Part shown: one piece after another, positions 53,027-62,559 of the stretch
How the letters are laid out: each line of letters opens with the position of its first letter
How positions within the stretch are numbered: the first letter of the stretch is position 1
Source: Scybalousia_A sp045221575
GTDB taxonomy: Bacteria > Bacteroidota > Bacteroidia > Bacteroidales > P3
Direction: 5' to 3'
Assembly (NCBI GenBank): GCA_045221575.1
Contig: JBGUWU010000002.1
Coordinates: 78,466-142,465, forward strand
DNA: 64,000 nt
Translations under genes and position numbers: made by a program
The notes under the pieces: model-generated
The model's database searches: none
What the model was told of the DNA's origin: nothing
What the model saw: the letters and a program-made list of their open reading frames with translations, nothing else

Positions 53027-53473
53027 ATGATTGACAAAAAGATAGTAGAAAAATTAACCAATGAGGCTATTCAATCTTTGCAAAGAGAGGATATTTTTCT
53101 CGTTCAAGTTAAAGTGAGTAAGAATAATGTTATTGAGGTAAGCATTGATGGTGATAATGGCGTTAAAGTTGAAGATTGTATTGAATTGTCTCGCTTTATT
53201 GATAAGCATTTAGATAGAGATAAAGAAGATTTTGAACTAACGGTAATGTCTTTTGGCTTAGAAGAGTATTTTACAATGAAAAGACAATTTGATAAAAACG
53301 TAGGTCAAACTATAGAACTTGTCGATAAAGAAGGAGAGAAATTTAACGGAACTCTTGCAAAAGTTGATGAAAATGGAGTTATCCTAACAACTAAAAAAGA
53401 TAAGGATGGTAAATTATTTTTCTTTAAAAATATAGAAAAAGCAAAAGTAGTAATTAATTTTAATAAGAAATAA
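53027..53473 (+). CDS. rimP: ribosome maturation factor RimP
   Basis: Assists 30S subunit maturation. 148 residues with the two-domain layout (N-terminal alpha/beta domain with DCIELSRFIDKHLDRD, then a small SH3-like domain with NVGQTIELVDKEGEKFNGTL). The usual SSPG motif is diverged to SFGLEEYF. First gene of rimP-nusA-infB, in the classical order, 16 bp ahead of nusA. Confidence 0.9.
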   Translation: MIDKKIVEKLTNEAIQSLQREDIFLVQVKVSKNNVIEVSIDGDNGVKVEDCIELSRFIDKHLDRDKEDFELTVMSFGLEEYFTMKRQFDKNVGQTIELVDKEGEKFNGTLAKVDENGVILTTKKDKDGKLFFFKNIEKAKVVINFNKK

Positions 53474-53489
53474 ATACACAAATTATATA

Positions 53490-54767
53490 ATGGAAAAACT
53501 TAGTTTAATTGATTCATTTGCAGAATTTAAAGAGTATAAAGGTATAGACACCGAAACTCTGATGAGAATATTAGAAGATGTTCTTAGAGGTCTGTTGGCC
53601 AAAAAGTATGGCACTGATAAAAATATAGACATTATTGTTAATGTTGATAAGGGCGATTTAGAAATATGGCGAAATCGTACCATTGTAGAAGATGGACAAG
53701 TTACTGATGCAAGTACTCAAGTTCCTTACTCTGAAGCGATAAAAATTGAACCTGACTTTGAAGTTGGAGAAGAATTAAGTGAGGAAATACGTTTTGCTGA
53801 TTTTGGAAGAAGAGATATTTTAAGTATTAGACAAAATCTTATTGGCAAAGTACAAGAATATGATCGTGCAAGAATATACAATAAGTATAAAGAAAAAGTT
53901 GGAAATATCATCGTTTGTGAGGTTTATCAAGTTTGGAAGAAAGAGATAATGGTTATTGATGAAGATGGTATTGAACTAACCCTACCTAAGCAAGAACAAA
54001 TACCTGGCGATTTTTTCAGAAAAGGAGATGCTGTTAAGGGTATAGTTCTGAAAGTTGAAATGAAGAATGGTATTCCAAATATTGTTCTTTCAAGAGTTTC
54101 TCCAATATTCTTAGAAAGATTGTTTGAAAACGAAGTACCAGAAATATTTGATGGACTAATAACTATAAAAAATGCAGTCCGTCAGCCAGGAGAAAGAGCA
54201 AAAATTGCCGTAGAAAGTTATGATGATAGAATAGATCCTGTTGGTGCTTGTGTAGGAATGAAGGGATCAAGAATTCACGGTATAGTTAGAGAGTTGAGAA
54301 ACGAAAATATTGATGTAATTAATTACACTACAAATGCAGAATTATACGTTGCACGTGCATTATCACCTGCTCAAGTAATTTCTGTAACAATTCACGAGGA
54401 CACAAAGAAAGCAGATGTGTTTATGAAACCTGACCAAGTTTCTTTAGCAATAGGTAAAGGTGGCTATAACATCAGACTTGCAAGCAAATTAACAGGTTAT
54501 GAAATTGACGTCTATAGAGATAGTGATATGGAATACGAAGATGATGTTGATTTACAAGAATTTTCTGATGAAATAGAATTATGGATTATAGAGGCCTTGA
54601 AGTCTATAGGTTGTGATACAGCTAAAGATGTGCTTGCACTTTCAAAAGAAGATGTCGCAGAAAGAGCAGATCTTGAACAAGAAACAGTAGAAAATGTATT
54701 CAATATCTTGAGTGCAGAGTTTGAAGATGAATCATTGCAACCAAGACAAAATGAAGATGAAGACTAA
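53490..54767 (+). CDS. nusA: transcription termination/antitermination factor NusA
   Basis: RNA polymerase-binding factor. N-terminal polymerase-binding domain (residues 1 to about 130), S1 domain (GNIICEVYQVWKKEIMV style, about 135-200), KH1 and KH2 (SRIHGIVRELRNENIDV; IGKGGYNIRLASKLTGY), and a short acidic C-terminal extension with a helix-hairpin-helix-like region (KSIGCDTAKDVLALS). 425 residues. It could act on the leader hairpins of its own operon, as inferred from autoregulation known in E. coli. Confidence 0.96.
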   Translation: MEKLSLIDSFAEFKEYKGIDTETLMRILEDVLRGLLAKKYGTDKNIDIIVNVDKGDLEIWRNRTIVEDGQVTDASTQVPYSEAIKIEPDFEVGEELSEEIRFADFGRRDILSIRQNLIGKVQEYDRARIYNKYKEKVGNIIVCEVYQVWKKEIMVIDEDGIELTLPKQEQIPGDFFRKGDAVKGIVLKVEMKNGIPNIVLSRVSPIFLERLFENEVPEIFDGLITIKNAVRQPGERAKIAVESYDDRIDPVGACVGMKGSRIHGIVRELRNENIDVINYTTNAELYVARALSPAQVISVTIHEDTKKADVFMKPDQVSLAIGKGGYNIRLASKLTGYEIDVYRDSDMEYEDDVDLQEFSDEIELWIIEALKSIGCDTAKDVLALSKEDVAERADLEQETVENVFNILSAEFEDESLQPRQNEDED

Positions 54768-54869
54768 AAACAAAGTTTTATAAGACTAAAACGGCGTTAA
54801 AAATATTGAAAACTTGATTTTTAAGGCACAGATTAAGAAAGAATAAAAAGAAAATAAAAAACAGCAGAT

Positions 54870-57845
54870 ATGTCAGCAGAAAAAAAGTCTATAAGATTAA
54901 AACAAGCAGCAACAGAGTTTAACATTGGCACAGAGACTATTGTTGAGTTCCTTGCCAAGAAAGGTAAGATTATAGAAAATAGACCTACAACAAAGATAGA
55001 TTCTGAAGCGTATGAATTGCTTGTCGGTGCATTCCAAGGAGAAAAGGAAAAGAAAGAAAAAGCCGACAGTCTACAGATAAGCATAAACAAAAAGGCTGAA
55101 AAAGACATTGTTGCAGAAGAAACACTTCGCGAAGAGGTTGTACCTATTCATGAAGAAATTACTACAAATGCTGGCGATGTCATTGTTAAATCGCATACAA
55201 TAGACTTTCATGACGAAAAAACAAAGAAAACAAAGCCTGTTGTTAAACAAGAAAAAAAGTCAGCAAAAGAAAAAGTTGTAAAAGAATCTAAAGTTGACCA
55301 AGTTGTTAGCAAGGGAAATTCTGCGCCAGCAATAAATGAGGAAGATAAAGAAACTATTGTAGGAAAAGATGGACAAACTATTAACATACTTGGTAAAATA
55401 GACTTATCTTCTTTAAATACAAAGATTAAACCTGATAAAAAGACTGCTGCTGAGAAAAAGAAAGAAGAAAAAGAAAGAAAAAAGCAAAAAAAATCTGCGG
55501 AACAAGTTAAAGAGCCTACTGAATTAAAAGAAAAGAAAGACAAGAAAAAGAAGAAGAAAAAAGAAGTATCTGAGGTAATTTCAACAGAAAAGCAACAAGT
55601 AGAAGAATTTAATAAAGATGAAAAGGTTGAAAAAGTTGAAAAGCCTAAAGTTGAACCAAAGAAAGAAAATTTCATTGAAACTCAATATGTGAAACTTACT
55701 GGACCTATTCTTACAGGAGAAAAGGTAGATTTGAGTCAATTCCAACACTCAGAACCTAAAAAAGATAAAAATAAGAAAGATAGGGAAGAGTCTGATTCAA
55801 AGAAGAAACGTAAGCGTATTAAGACTAATGCTGCAAACCCTGTCAATAAGGATGCTAAAACTGTTGAACAAGAGATTAAAGCTAAGAAAGATAAGAAGAA
55901 AAATAAAAAAGAAAAAAAGAAAGTTAAAGAGATAAATACAGAGGAGATAGAGAAGCAAATCAAAGAAACTCTTGCAAGATTATCTCCTATGGGTAAGAGT
56001 AAGACTTCAAAACACCGTAGAGAAAAACGACAATTAATATCTCAACATCATCAAGAAGAATTACAACAAATAGAGGAAGAGAAAAAAGTTCTTAAGGTAA
56101 CAGAGTTCGTTACTGCTAATGAATTAGCTACAATGATGAATGTGCCTGTTACCAAGATTATTGCTTCTTGTATGCAGTTAGGTATGTTTGTTTCTATCAA
56201 CCAACGCTTAGATGCTGAAGCTTTACAACTTATAGCAGACGAATTTGGTTTTCAAGTAGAGTTTGTTGGAGCAGAGGTTGTTGAAACTTTAAATAGCGAA
56301 GAAGAACAAGATAGAGAAGAAGATCTTGAACCTCGTTCTCCTATTGTTACTGTAATGGGACATGTTGATCATGGTAAAACATCTTTATTAGATTATATTA
56401 GAAAGACAAATGTTATTGCTGGTGAAGCAGGAGGTATTACTCAACATATTGGAGCTTATGAGGTTGTCTTGCCTCACACTGGAAGAAAAATAACTTTCCT
56501 TGATACTCCAGGACACGAAGCATTTACAGCTATGCGTGCAAGAGGTGCAAAGATGACAGACATTGCTATTATTGTTGTCGCTTGTGATGATAAAATAATG
56601 CCACAAACAGTTGAGGCTATTAATCATGCTCAAGCAGCAGGAGTACCTATTGTTTTTGCTCTTAATAAGATAGATAAACCAGGTGCAGATCCTGAAAGAA
56701 TAAAAGGAGAGTTAGCTAATATGAACCTTTTGGTTGAAGATTGGGGAGGAAAAATACAATCTCAAGAAATATCAGCTAAGAAAGGAACAAATGTAGAACA
56801 ATTGTTAGAAAAAGTTCTTTTGGAATCAGATATGTTGGAACTAAAGGGTAATCCTCATAAGAGAGCTAAAGGAACTGTTATAGAATCATCGCTGGATAAA
56901 GGTAGAGGATATATTGCTAAGATATTAGTACAAGACGGAACAATACATCAAACAGATATTGTTCTTGCAGGTTCTTGTTTTGGTAGAGTTAAAGCAATGT
57001 ATAATGAAAGGAATCAACTTGTAACATCTGCAGGTCCTTCTGCTCCTGTCTTGTTATTGGGTTTGAATGGTGCTCCGCAAGCAGGAGATACTTTCAATGT
57101 TGTTCCAACAGAAAAAGAAGCTAAAGACCTTGCATCTAAACGTATGCAACTTCAAAGAGAACAAGGCCTTCGTACTCAAAAACATATTACTCTTGATGAA
57201 ATAGGACGAAGAATAGCTATTGGAGATTTCAAAGAATTGAATATTATTCTTAAAGCCGACGTTGATGGTTCTGTTGAGGCATTAGCAGATTCTCTATTAA
57301 AGCTTTCTACACCAGAAGTTCAAGTTAATGTCATTCATAAATCGGTAGGACAAATAACAGAATCTGACGTATTACTTGCTACTGCTTCTAATGCTATTAT
57401 CATTGGTTTCCAAGTAAGACCTTCTCAAGGAGCAAGAAAACTTGCAGAGCAAGAACAAATAGATATTCGTTTGTATTCTATTATCTACGATGCAATCAAT
57501 GAATTGAAAGATGCTATAGAAGGTATGCTTTCTCCAGAGATAAAAGAAAAGATAGTATGTAACCTTGAAGTTAGAGAAACATTTAAAATCTCTAAGGTTG
57601 GAACTATTGCCGGTTGTTATTGTACAGAAGGTAAGATTAATAAAAATACTAAAGTTCGTTTGATTAGAGATGGTATCGTTGTTTATAGTGGCGTACTTGC
57701 TTCCTTAAAACGTTTCAAAGACGAAGTAAAAGAAGTTGTTATGGGACAAGATTGCGGTTTAAATATAGACAAATTCAATGATATTAAAGTAGGGGATATT
57801 GTTGAAGGATACGATGAAATAGAGGTAAAACGTACATTAAAATAG
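54870..57845 (+). CDS. infB: translation initiation factor IF-2
   Basis: GTPase that brings initiator tRNA to the 30S subunit. The N-terminal IF2-N domain (IRLKQAATEFNIGTETIVEFL) is followed by a very long Lys/Glu-rich linker (about residues 85-400, with runs of K). A second IF2-N repeat (TEFVTANELATMMNVPVTKII) precedes the G domain: GHVDHGKTS at residues 497-505, DTPGH and NKID. Domains II-IV complete the protein at 991 residues. The 102-bp gap after nusA holds no gene. Confidence 0.97.
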   Translation: MSAEKKSIRLKQAATEFNIGTETIVEFLAKKGKIIENRPTTKIDSEAYELLVGAFQGEKEKKEKADSLQISINKKAEKDIVAEETLREEVVPIHEEITTNAGDVIVKSHTIDFHDEKTKKTKPVVKQEKKSAKEKVVKESKVDQVVSKGNSAPAINEEDKETIVGKDGQTINILGKIDLSSLNTKIKPDKKTAAEKKKEEKERKKQKKSAEQVKEPTELKEKKDKKKKKKKEVSEVISTEKQQVEEFNKDEKVEKVEKPKVEPKKENFIETQYVKLTGPILTGEKVDLSQFQHSEPKKDKNKKDREESDSKKKRKRIKTNAANPVNKDAKTVEQEIKAKKDKKKNKKEKKKVKEINTEEIEKQIKETLARLSPMGKSKTSKHRREKRQLISQHHQEELQQIEEEKKVLKVTEFVTANELATMMNVPVTKIIASCMQLGMFVSINQRLDAEALQLIADEFGFQVEFVGAEVVETLNSEEEQDREEDLEPRSPIVTVMGHVDHGKTSLLDYIRKTNVIAGEAGGITQHIGAYEVVLPHTGRKITFLDTPGHEAFTAMRARGAKMTDIAIIVVACDDKIMPQTVEAINHAQAAGVPIVFALNKIDKPGADPERIKGELANMNLLVEDWGGKIQSQEISAKKGTNVEQLLEKVLLESDMLELKGNPHKRAKGTVIESSLDKGRGYIAKILVQDGTIHQTDIVLAGSCFGRVKAMYNERNQLVTSAGPSAPVLLLGLNGAPQAGDTFNVVPTEKEAKDLASKRMQLQREQGLRTQKHITLDEIGRRIAIGDFKELNIILKADVDGSVEALADSLLKLSTPEVQVNVIHKSVGQITESDVLLATASNAIIIGFQVRPSQGARKLAEQEQIDIRLYSIIYDAINELKDAIEGMLSPEIKEKIVCNLEVRETFKISKVGTIAGCYCTEGKINKNTKVRLIRDGIVVYSGVLASLKRFKDEVKEVVMGQDCGLNIDKFNDIKVGDIVEGYDEIEVKRTLK

Positions 57846-57890
57846 AGTTTGAAAGACAAAATAAATAAAAACCTTTGTCTTTCAAGCGAT

Positions 57891-57962
57891 GGCCTCTTAG
57901 TTCAACGGATAGAACGGAAGTTTCCTAAACTTTAAATGAGGGTTCGATTCCCCCAGGGGCTA
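57891..57962 (+). tRNA. tRNA-Arg (anticodon CCU)
   Basis: Cloverleaf read by eye: acceptor GGCCTCT with AGGGGCT (a G-U at the first pair, another in the stem), D stem GTTC/GAAC, anticodon stem GAAGT/ACTTT with loop TTCCTAA (anticodon CCT, decoding AGG), four-base variable loop, T stem GAGGG/CCCCC with one A-C mismatch and TTCGATT loop, discriminator A. The 3' CCA is not encoded. It lies between infB and smpB. Confidence 0.93.
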
Positions 57963-58016
57963 CAAACTTTTTTTAATAAAACTCATTAAGACTACAAGAT
58001 TAAGTATTTGCATATA

Positions 58017-58481
58017 ATGAAGCAAGAGACAGAAAAACATATTGTAGAGATTAAGAACAAAAAGGCATCGTTTCTTTACTTTCTCATGCAAGAATACAAT
58101 GCAGGTATCGTTCTTTGTGGTAGTGAAATAAAGAGTATACGTGCAGGTAAAGCAAACTTAAACGATGCTTATTGTAGTTTTATTAATGGTGAGTTATGGG
58201 TTATGCAGATGCACATTGCAGAGTATAGATTTTCTTCTTTTGGTAAGTTTGAAGCCAAGAGAGATAGAAAACTGCTCTTAAATAGAAAAGAGCTTAGGAA
58301 ACTTGAAGCAAAAAGCAAGGACAAGGGTTATACCATTGTGCCTACCTTATTATATATAGATGAGAGAGGTTGGTGTAAACTGAAGATAGCTCTTGCAAAA
58401 GGAAAACACTCATACGACAAACGAGAGTCTATTAAGGAAAGGGATACAAACAGAGAAATAAAAAGGGAAATTTTTAGATAA
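58017..58481 (+). CDS. smpB: SsrA-binding protein SmpB
   Basis: tmRNA partner in ribosome rescue. I prefer the ATG at 58017 (MKQETEKHIVEIKNKKASF, 154 residues) to the TTG nine bases upstream. Blocks GIVLCGSEIKSIRAGKANLNDAYC and a basic tail (KGKHSYDKRESIKERDTNREIKRE) are characteristic. It follows tRNA-Arg by 54 bp and precedes the tandem thioredoxin-like gene by 14 bp. The tmRNA gene itself was not found in the window. Confidence 0.95.
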   Translation: MKQETEKHIVEIKNKKASFLYFLMQEYNAGIVLCGSEIKSIRAGKANLNDAYCSFINGELWVMQMHIAEYRFSSFGKFEAKRDRKLLLNRKELRKLEAKSKDKGYTIVPTLLYIDERGWCKLKIALAKGKHSYDKRESIKERDTNREIKREIFR

Positions 58482-58495
58482 ACATCATATTTATT

Positions 58496-60457
58496 ATGAA
58501 AAAAATAGTTTTTGCAGTCATATTTACTTTACTTGCTTTTGTGGGTTATTCACAGCAATATGTGATGACAAGTAAAGGTTATACCATTAATGGACAAGTA
58601 ACAAAAGGTTCAGGTTATGCTACTTTAAGAGTTTACTTACCAGATGGTAATGAAAGATTAGATTCTACAGTATTAGATGATAAAGGTAAGTTTGTTTTTA
58701 GAGGTTATGCAACAGAAACCATGCCTGCTTTACTTACGATAAATGGTAAGAAGCAATATAGACTTTATCTAGAGCCATCTCTGCAAATGATTATGGAGAT
58801 AAGTAAAAAGACAGACAAACCTAAATTCAAGAATGCAGAAGAAACTCTTCGTTGGTATTCTATTGTAGAACCACAAGGAAATGAAGATTATGATGTTTAT
58901 CTTGCTCGTTTGGAAAATTGGGTAGTAAATAATCCAGAAGATATATTTACTTGTGATATTATAGCAAGCTATCTTTCTTATTATTGGTCTTTTGATGAAA
59001 TGGATAAACACCTTAACACCTTAAAAGGAAAGGCTACTTCTGGTTATTATTACAAACATTTAAGGAATAGAGATAAATCTTTAGAGAAAATATCTCAGGG
59101 AAAGAAAGCTCCAGAGATTGTTTTGAATGACGTAAATAACAAAAGAGTAAATCTTAGCTCTTTTATTAGAAGTAAAAATTATGTATTGATAGACTTTTGG
59201 GCTACTTGGTCAAATGATTACATAGAACAACTGCAAGACGAAAAGGTTATTTACGAAAGATATAAGAACAAGGGTTTTGATATTTATGCAGTTAGTTTAG
59301 ATAACAACAAAACTCTTTGGAAAAACGTAATAAAAGATAATAATATTACTTGGACAAATGTTTGTGATTTTCAAATGTGGCAATCTCAACCTGTTAAGGA
59401 TTATATGATAAAGTCTTTACCGGATAATGTTCTTGTTGATAACACAGGAAGGATAATTGCAAGAAATATACATAAGGAAGAGTTGTCTAATAAGTTGTTT
59501 GAACTATTAGATAATGAATCCTACAACATAAGTGGTAATATTGAAGGTATAAAGGAAGGTGTTATCAAACTTACTCTTTTAAAGAAAGACGGCGAGAAAG
59601 AAGTTTTTGAAAGCAGAATAAATAATGGTGATTTCTATTTCACAGGCAAAGTGGATAGAGTCTGCATGGCTATGATTAATTTACCTGTTAAAGACGGGGA
59701 TATTTCTTTCTTTATGGGTAACGACAATATAAAAATAAGTGGAAAAAGAAAAGCTATTGATGATATCAGTGTTGAAGGTTCTCCTTCTCAAGATGAGTTT
59801 TCTCGCATAGCTAATAATTGTAACAGAGAAAAAAATACAATGCAATGTTTATCTAATTACGTGTTATTAAATCCATCAAGTATATATTCACCATTTATTC
59901 TTAGTAATTATCTCTATCCTTATATGTCTGATAATGATATGCAAAAGGCTATCAATTCTCTTAAAGGTGAAGCGACAACAATGTTTCAATATGCTTTACT
60001 AAAAGAACAATTATCGGAAAATGATAATAGTGTAACAGAATACCAGAAGACAAAAATAAAAGATTTCTCTTTAGAAAATGAAAAAGGAGATATGGTTTCT
60101 CTTTATTCTTATATCAAGAATAGTAATTATACTCTTATTTCTTTTTGGGCTTCTTGGGATAATAATTCCAGAAGAAAAAACATAGAGTATTTAAAATTAT
60201 ATAAATCTATTAAAAACAGAAACTTCAATGTCCTTTCTGTTTCTTTAGATGACAACAAATATGCTTGGCAAGAGGCTATAAAAACTGACGGAATAAATAA
60301 ATGGGAAAATCTTTCAGACCTTAAACGTTGGAACTCTGCTGTTGTAAAACTTTATAACATTAAATCTCTTCCAAGTAATATACTTGTTGATAAAGAAGGT
60401 AATATCTTAGGGAAAGATATTCAAATAGACGAAATATTAAATCTTATAAATAGATAA
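58496..60457 (+). CDS. secreted tandem DUF4369/thioredoxin-fold protein lacking both CxxC sites
   Basis: 653 residues with a signal peptide (ending GYSQ). Two similar halves: a beta domain like DUF4369 (YTINGQVTKGSGYATLRVYL; YNISGNIEGIKEGVIKLTLL), a helical stretch with LKGKATSGYYY / LKGEATTMFQY, and a TlpA-like thioredoxin fold. In active TlpA proteins the segment reads WxxWCxxC. Here it is WATWSNDY (residues 235-242) and WASWDNNS (551-558), so neither half can do thiol exchange. The two halves are an internal duplication with the loss in both. It may be a binding or structural protein in the envelope. Neighbour genes give no clear clue. Confidence 0.82.
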   Translation: MKKIVFAVIFTLLAFVGYSQQYVMTSKGYTINGQVTKGSGYATLRVYLPDGNERLDSTVLDDKGKFVFRGYATETMPALLTINGKKQYRLYLEPSLQMIMEISKKTDKPKFKNAEETLRWYSIVEPQGNEDYDVYLARLENWVVNNPEDIFTCDIIASYLSYYWSFDEMDKHLNTLKGKATSGYYYKHLRNRDKSLEKISQGKKAPEIVLNDVNNKRVNLSSFIRSKNYVLIDFWATWSNDYIEQLQDEKVIYERYKNKGFDIYAVSLDNNKTLWKNVIKDNNITWTNVCDFQMWQSQPVKDYMIKSLPDNVLVDNTGRIIARNIHKEELSNKLFELLDNESYNISGNIEGIKEGVIKLTLLKKDGEKEVFESRINNGDFYFTGKVDRVCMAMINLPVKDGDISFFMGNDNIKISGKRKAIDDISVEGSPSQDEFSRIANNCNREKNTMQCLSNYVLLNPSSIYSPFILSNYLYPYMSDNDMQKAINSLKGEATTMFQYALLKEQLSENDNSVTEYQKTKIKDFSLENEKGDMVSLYSYIKNSNYTLISFWASWDNNSRRKNIEYLKLYKSIKNRNFNVLSVSLDDNKYAWQEAIKTDGINKWENLSDLKRWNSAVVKLYNIKSLPSNILVDKEGNILGKDIQIDEILNLINR

Positions 60458-60507
60458 AGACAAGGTATTTCTTGTTTCTTATTCAAAAAAAATAAATCTT
60501 AAATTAT

Positions 60508-60753
60508 ATGGCTGGAAAAACAAACATAACTATATGCTTAGGTAGTTCTTGTTTTGCTCATGGTAATAATGTAAATCTAAAAATTATACAAGAATACCTA
60601 AAAGAAAATAATTTAAACGCCGATGTTAAATTTACAGGACAACTTTGTAGTGGTTTATGCGGAGAAGGTCCTATTGTAACAATTAATAACAAAGTCTATA
60701 AAGGTGTAGATAAGATTAAATTAGCAGAAATATTGGATAAAACCTTTAAATAA
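60508..60753 (+). CDS. thioredoxin-like [2Fe-2S] ferredoxin of a hydrogenase cluster
   Basis: 81 residues. Cys10, Cys15, Cys47 and Cys51 (CX4C and CX3C) match the thioredoxin-like [2Fe-2S] proteins related to NuoE/HydC that accompany [FeFe] hydrogenases. It lies nine bases before the hydrogenase gene. Probable electron carrier for the next gene product or its signalling pathway. Confidence 0.85.
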   Translation: MAGKTNITICLGSSCFAHGNNVNLKIIQEYLKENNLNADVKFTGQLCSGLCGEGPIVTINNKVYKGVDKIKLAEILDKTFK

Positions 60754-60762
60754 TAATTTGTT

Positions 60763-62541
60763 ATGAATAACAAGGAGTACCCAATCTATACAGAAAAGAA
60801 CAATTGTCAAGATTGTTACAAATGTATTAAGGTTTGTGAAGTCAAAGCCATAAAATTTGAGGATAACTCTGCAAGTATAGTTACAGAGAAATGTATTTGG
60901 TGTGGTAAATGTGTTGAGATTTGTCCTTCTAATGCTAAGAAGGTTAGAAGCGATGTGGAAACAATAGTTAGAGCATTAAAAGGTAAAGAAAAAATTATTG
61001 TTTCTTTGGCACCAAGTTATCTTAGTGAGTTCTGTGATGTAGAACAAAGCTCTTTGATTGCTGCTTTTAAAGAGGCTGGCTTTGTCGGTGTTAGTGAAAC
61101 AGCATTAGGAGCAGAGCTTGTTGCACAACGAGCAAATCAATGGTTAGAACAAAAACCTAATGGGGTATATTTCTCTTCTTGTTGCCCTACGACAGTACAA
61201 CTTATTAGGAAATACTATCCTAAGTATTCAGACAATATTTCTCCTATTGCTTCTCCAGTAGAAGCACATGCTACTTTCTTAAGAAAAGTTTATCCTGATT
61301 ATAAGATATGTTTTGTTGGACCTTGCATTGCGAAGAAGACAGAACTACAACTAAAAGACAATAAATTAGATTATGTTCTAACGTTTAGAGAAATAGGTGA
61401 AGTTTTTGAAGTTTTAGGCGTTGATTTAGAGTTTCAAAAGCCAAGTGCTTCAGATAAATTTATTCCAATGAAAGCGGGTATAGGTAATCTTTATCCAACT
61501 GATGGCGGAATGCTTTCTTGTATGATGGATAAAGAACTTGGTAATATTTCAAATCATTGCCAACTAACTTCAAAAGATAGTGAACTTCTTACTGTTTCAG
61601 GGGTTAAGAATGTGATGTCTGTTTTGAATGATGTAGAAAGATTTGATAAGAACAAAAAATACTTCATTGAAATTTTAGGTTGTGCTGGTGGTTGTGTAAT
61701 GGGGCCTGCTACTATAAAGAAAACATCTTCGTTGGTTAAACGAACTCAAGTCTTTGATAACACTACTTCTTGCGAAGACAACGAAAAATATAAAGAACTA
61801 TTCCAAACAGATATTGTTACAGATTTTTCTAACATAGAATCATTTGAAAAGAAAGAATATACACAAAAAGATATTGTTCAAATCCTAAAAAGAGTTAATA
61901 AAATAAGCGATAGCGATTATCTAAATTGCGGAGGTTGCGGTTATGATAATTGTAAAGCTTTTGCTACTGCACTCTTAGATGGTTTGGCTGAAAACGATAT
62001 GTGTGTTTCTTATATGAGAAAAGTGGCGAGAGATAAAACAAACATACTTCTAAAGAAAATGCCTCAAGGAGTAGTTATTGTTGATGCTAACTTAAAAATA
62101 GTTCAAGCAAATGAAAAGTTTGCTTCAACTCTTGGTGGAGATATGGAAGAGTTGTATGAATTAAAGCCAGGTCTTTCGGGTGTAGATATAACTAAAGCTT
62201 TATCTTTCCACAACTATTTTTCCAATGTTTTGGATACTTGCAAGGATTTAATTGAGTTAGACATCAGAGAAGATGAAAACTATTACCGTTTAAGCATTTT
62301 TTCTGTTCAAGATCATCAACAAGTATGTGGAATAATAGAAAATATGCATGCTCCAGAAGTAAGAAAAGATATTGTACTTACAAGAACACAAGAAGTAATC
62401 AAACAAAATATGAAGATTGTTCAACAGATAGCGTTCTTACTTGGAGAAAATGCTTCTTATACTGAGAGTATGCTTAATTCTATCATAGAATCTCATAGCC
62501 AAGACCAAGCAGAGAGACATTCTTCCGAAGATATACTATAA
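60763..62541 (+). CDS. putative sensory [FeFe] hydrogenase with PAS domain (HydS-like)
   Basis: 592 residues. Two [4Fe-4S] ferredoxin motifs (C15-C18-C21-C25; C44-C47-C50-C54), then an H-cluster domain: SSCCP (Cys140-141), GPCIAKK (Cys188) and GCAGGC (Cys307, Cys311), so the four cluster-binding cysteines are there. The L2 motif has Gly where catalytic enzymes have Met (MPC), and the L3 end lacks the usual GGG. A further Fe-S motif (C389, C392, C397, C414) and a PAS domain (about 430-540) follow. This layout fits the sensory group C hydrogenases, which are thought to report on H2 or redox state rather than produce H2. The next gene, a phosphatase, is likely its output. Confidence 0.85.
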   Translation: MNNKEYPIYTEKNNCQDCYKCIKVCEVKAIKFEDNSASIVTEKCIWCGKCVEICPSNAKKVRSDVETIVRALKGKEKIIVSLAPSYLSEFCDVEQSSLIAAFKEAGFVGVSETALGAELVAQRANQWLEQKPNGVYFSSCCPTTVQLIRKYYPKYSDNISPIASPVEAHATFLRKVYPDYKICFVGPCIAKKTELQLKDNKLDYVLTFREIGEVFEVLGVDLEFQKPSASDKFIPMKAGIGNLYPTDGGMLSCMMDKELGNISNHCQLTSKDSELLTVSGVKNVMSVLNDVERFDKNKKYFIEILGCAGGCVMGPATIKKTSSLVKRTQVFDNTTSCEDNEKYKELFQTDIVTDFSNIESFEKKEYTQKDIVQILKRVNKISDSDYLNCGGCGYDNCKAFATALLDGLAENDMCVSYMRKVARDKTNILLKKMPQGVVIVDANLKIVQANEKFASTLGGDMEELYELKPGLSGVDITKALSFHNYFSNVLDTCKDLIELDIREDENYYRLSIFSVQDHQQVCGIIENMHAPEVRKDIVLTRTQEVIKQNMKIVQQIAFLLGENASYTESMLNSIIESHSQDQAERHSSEDIL

Positions 62542-62559
62542 CCATAAAGCATTAGTACT

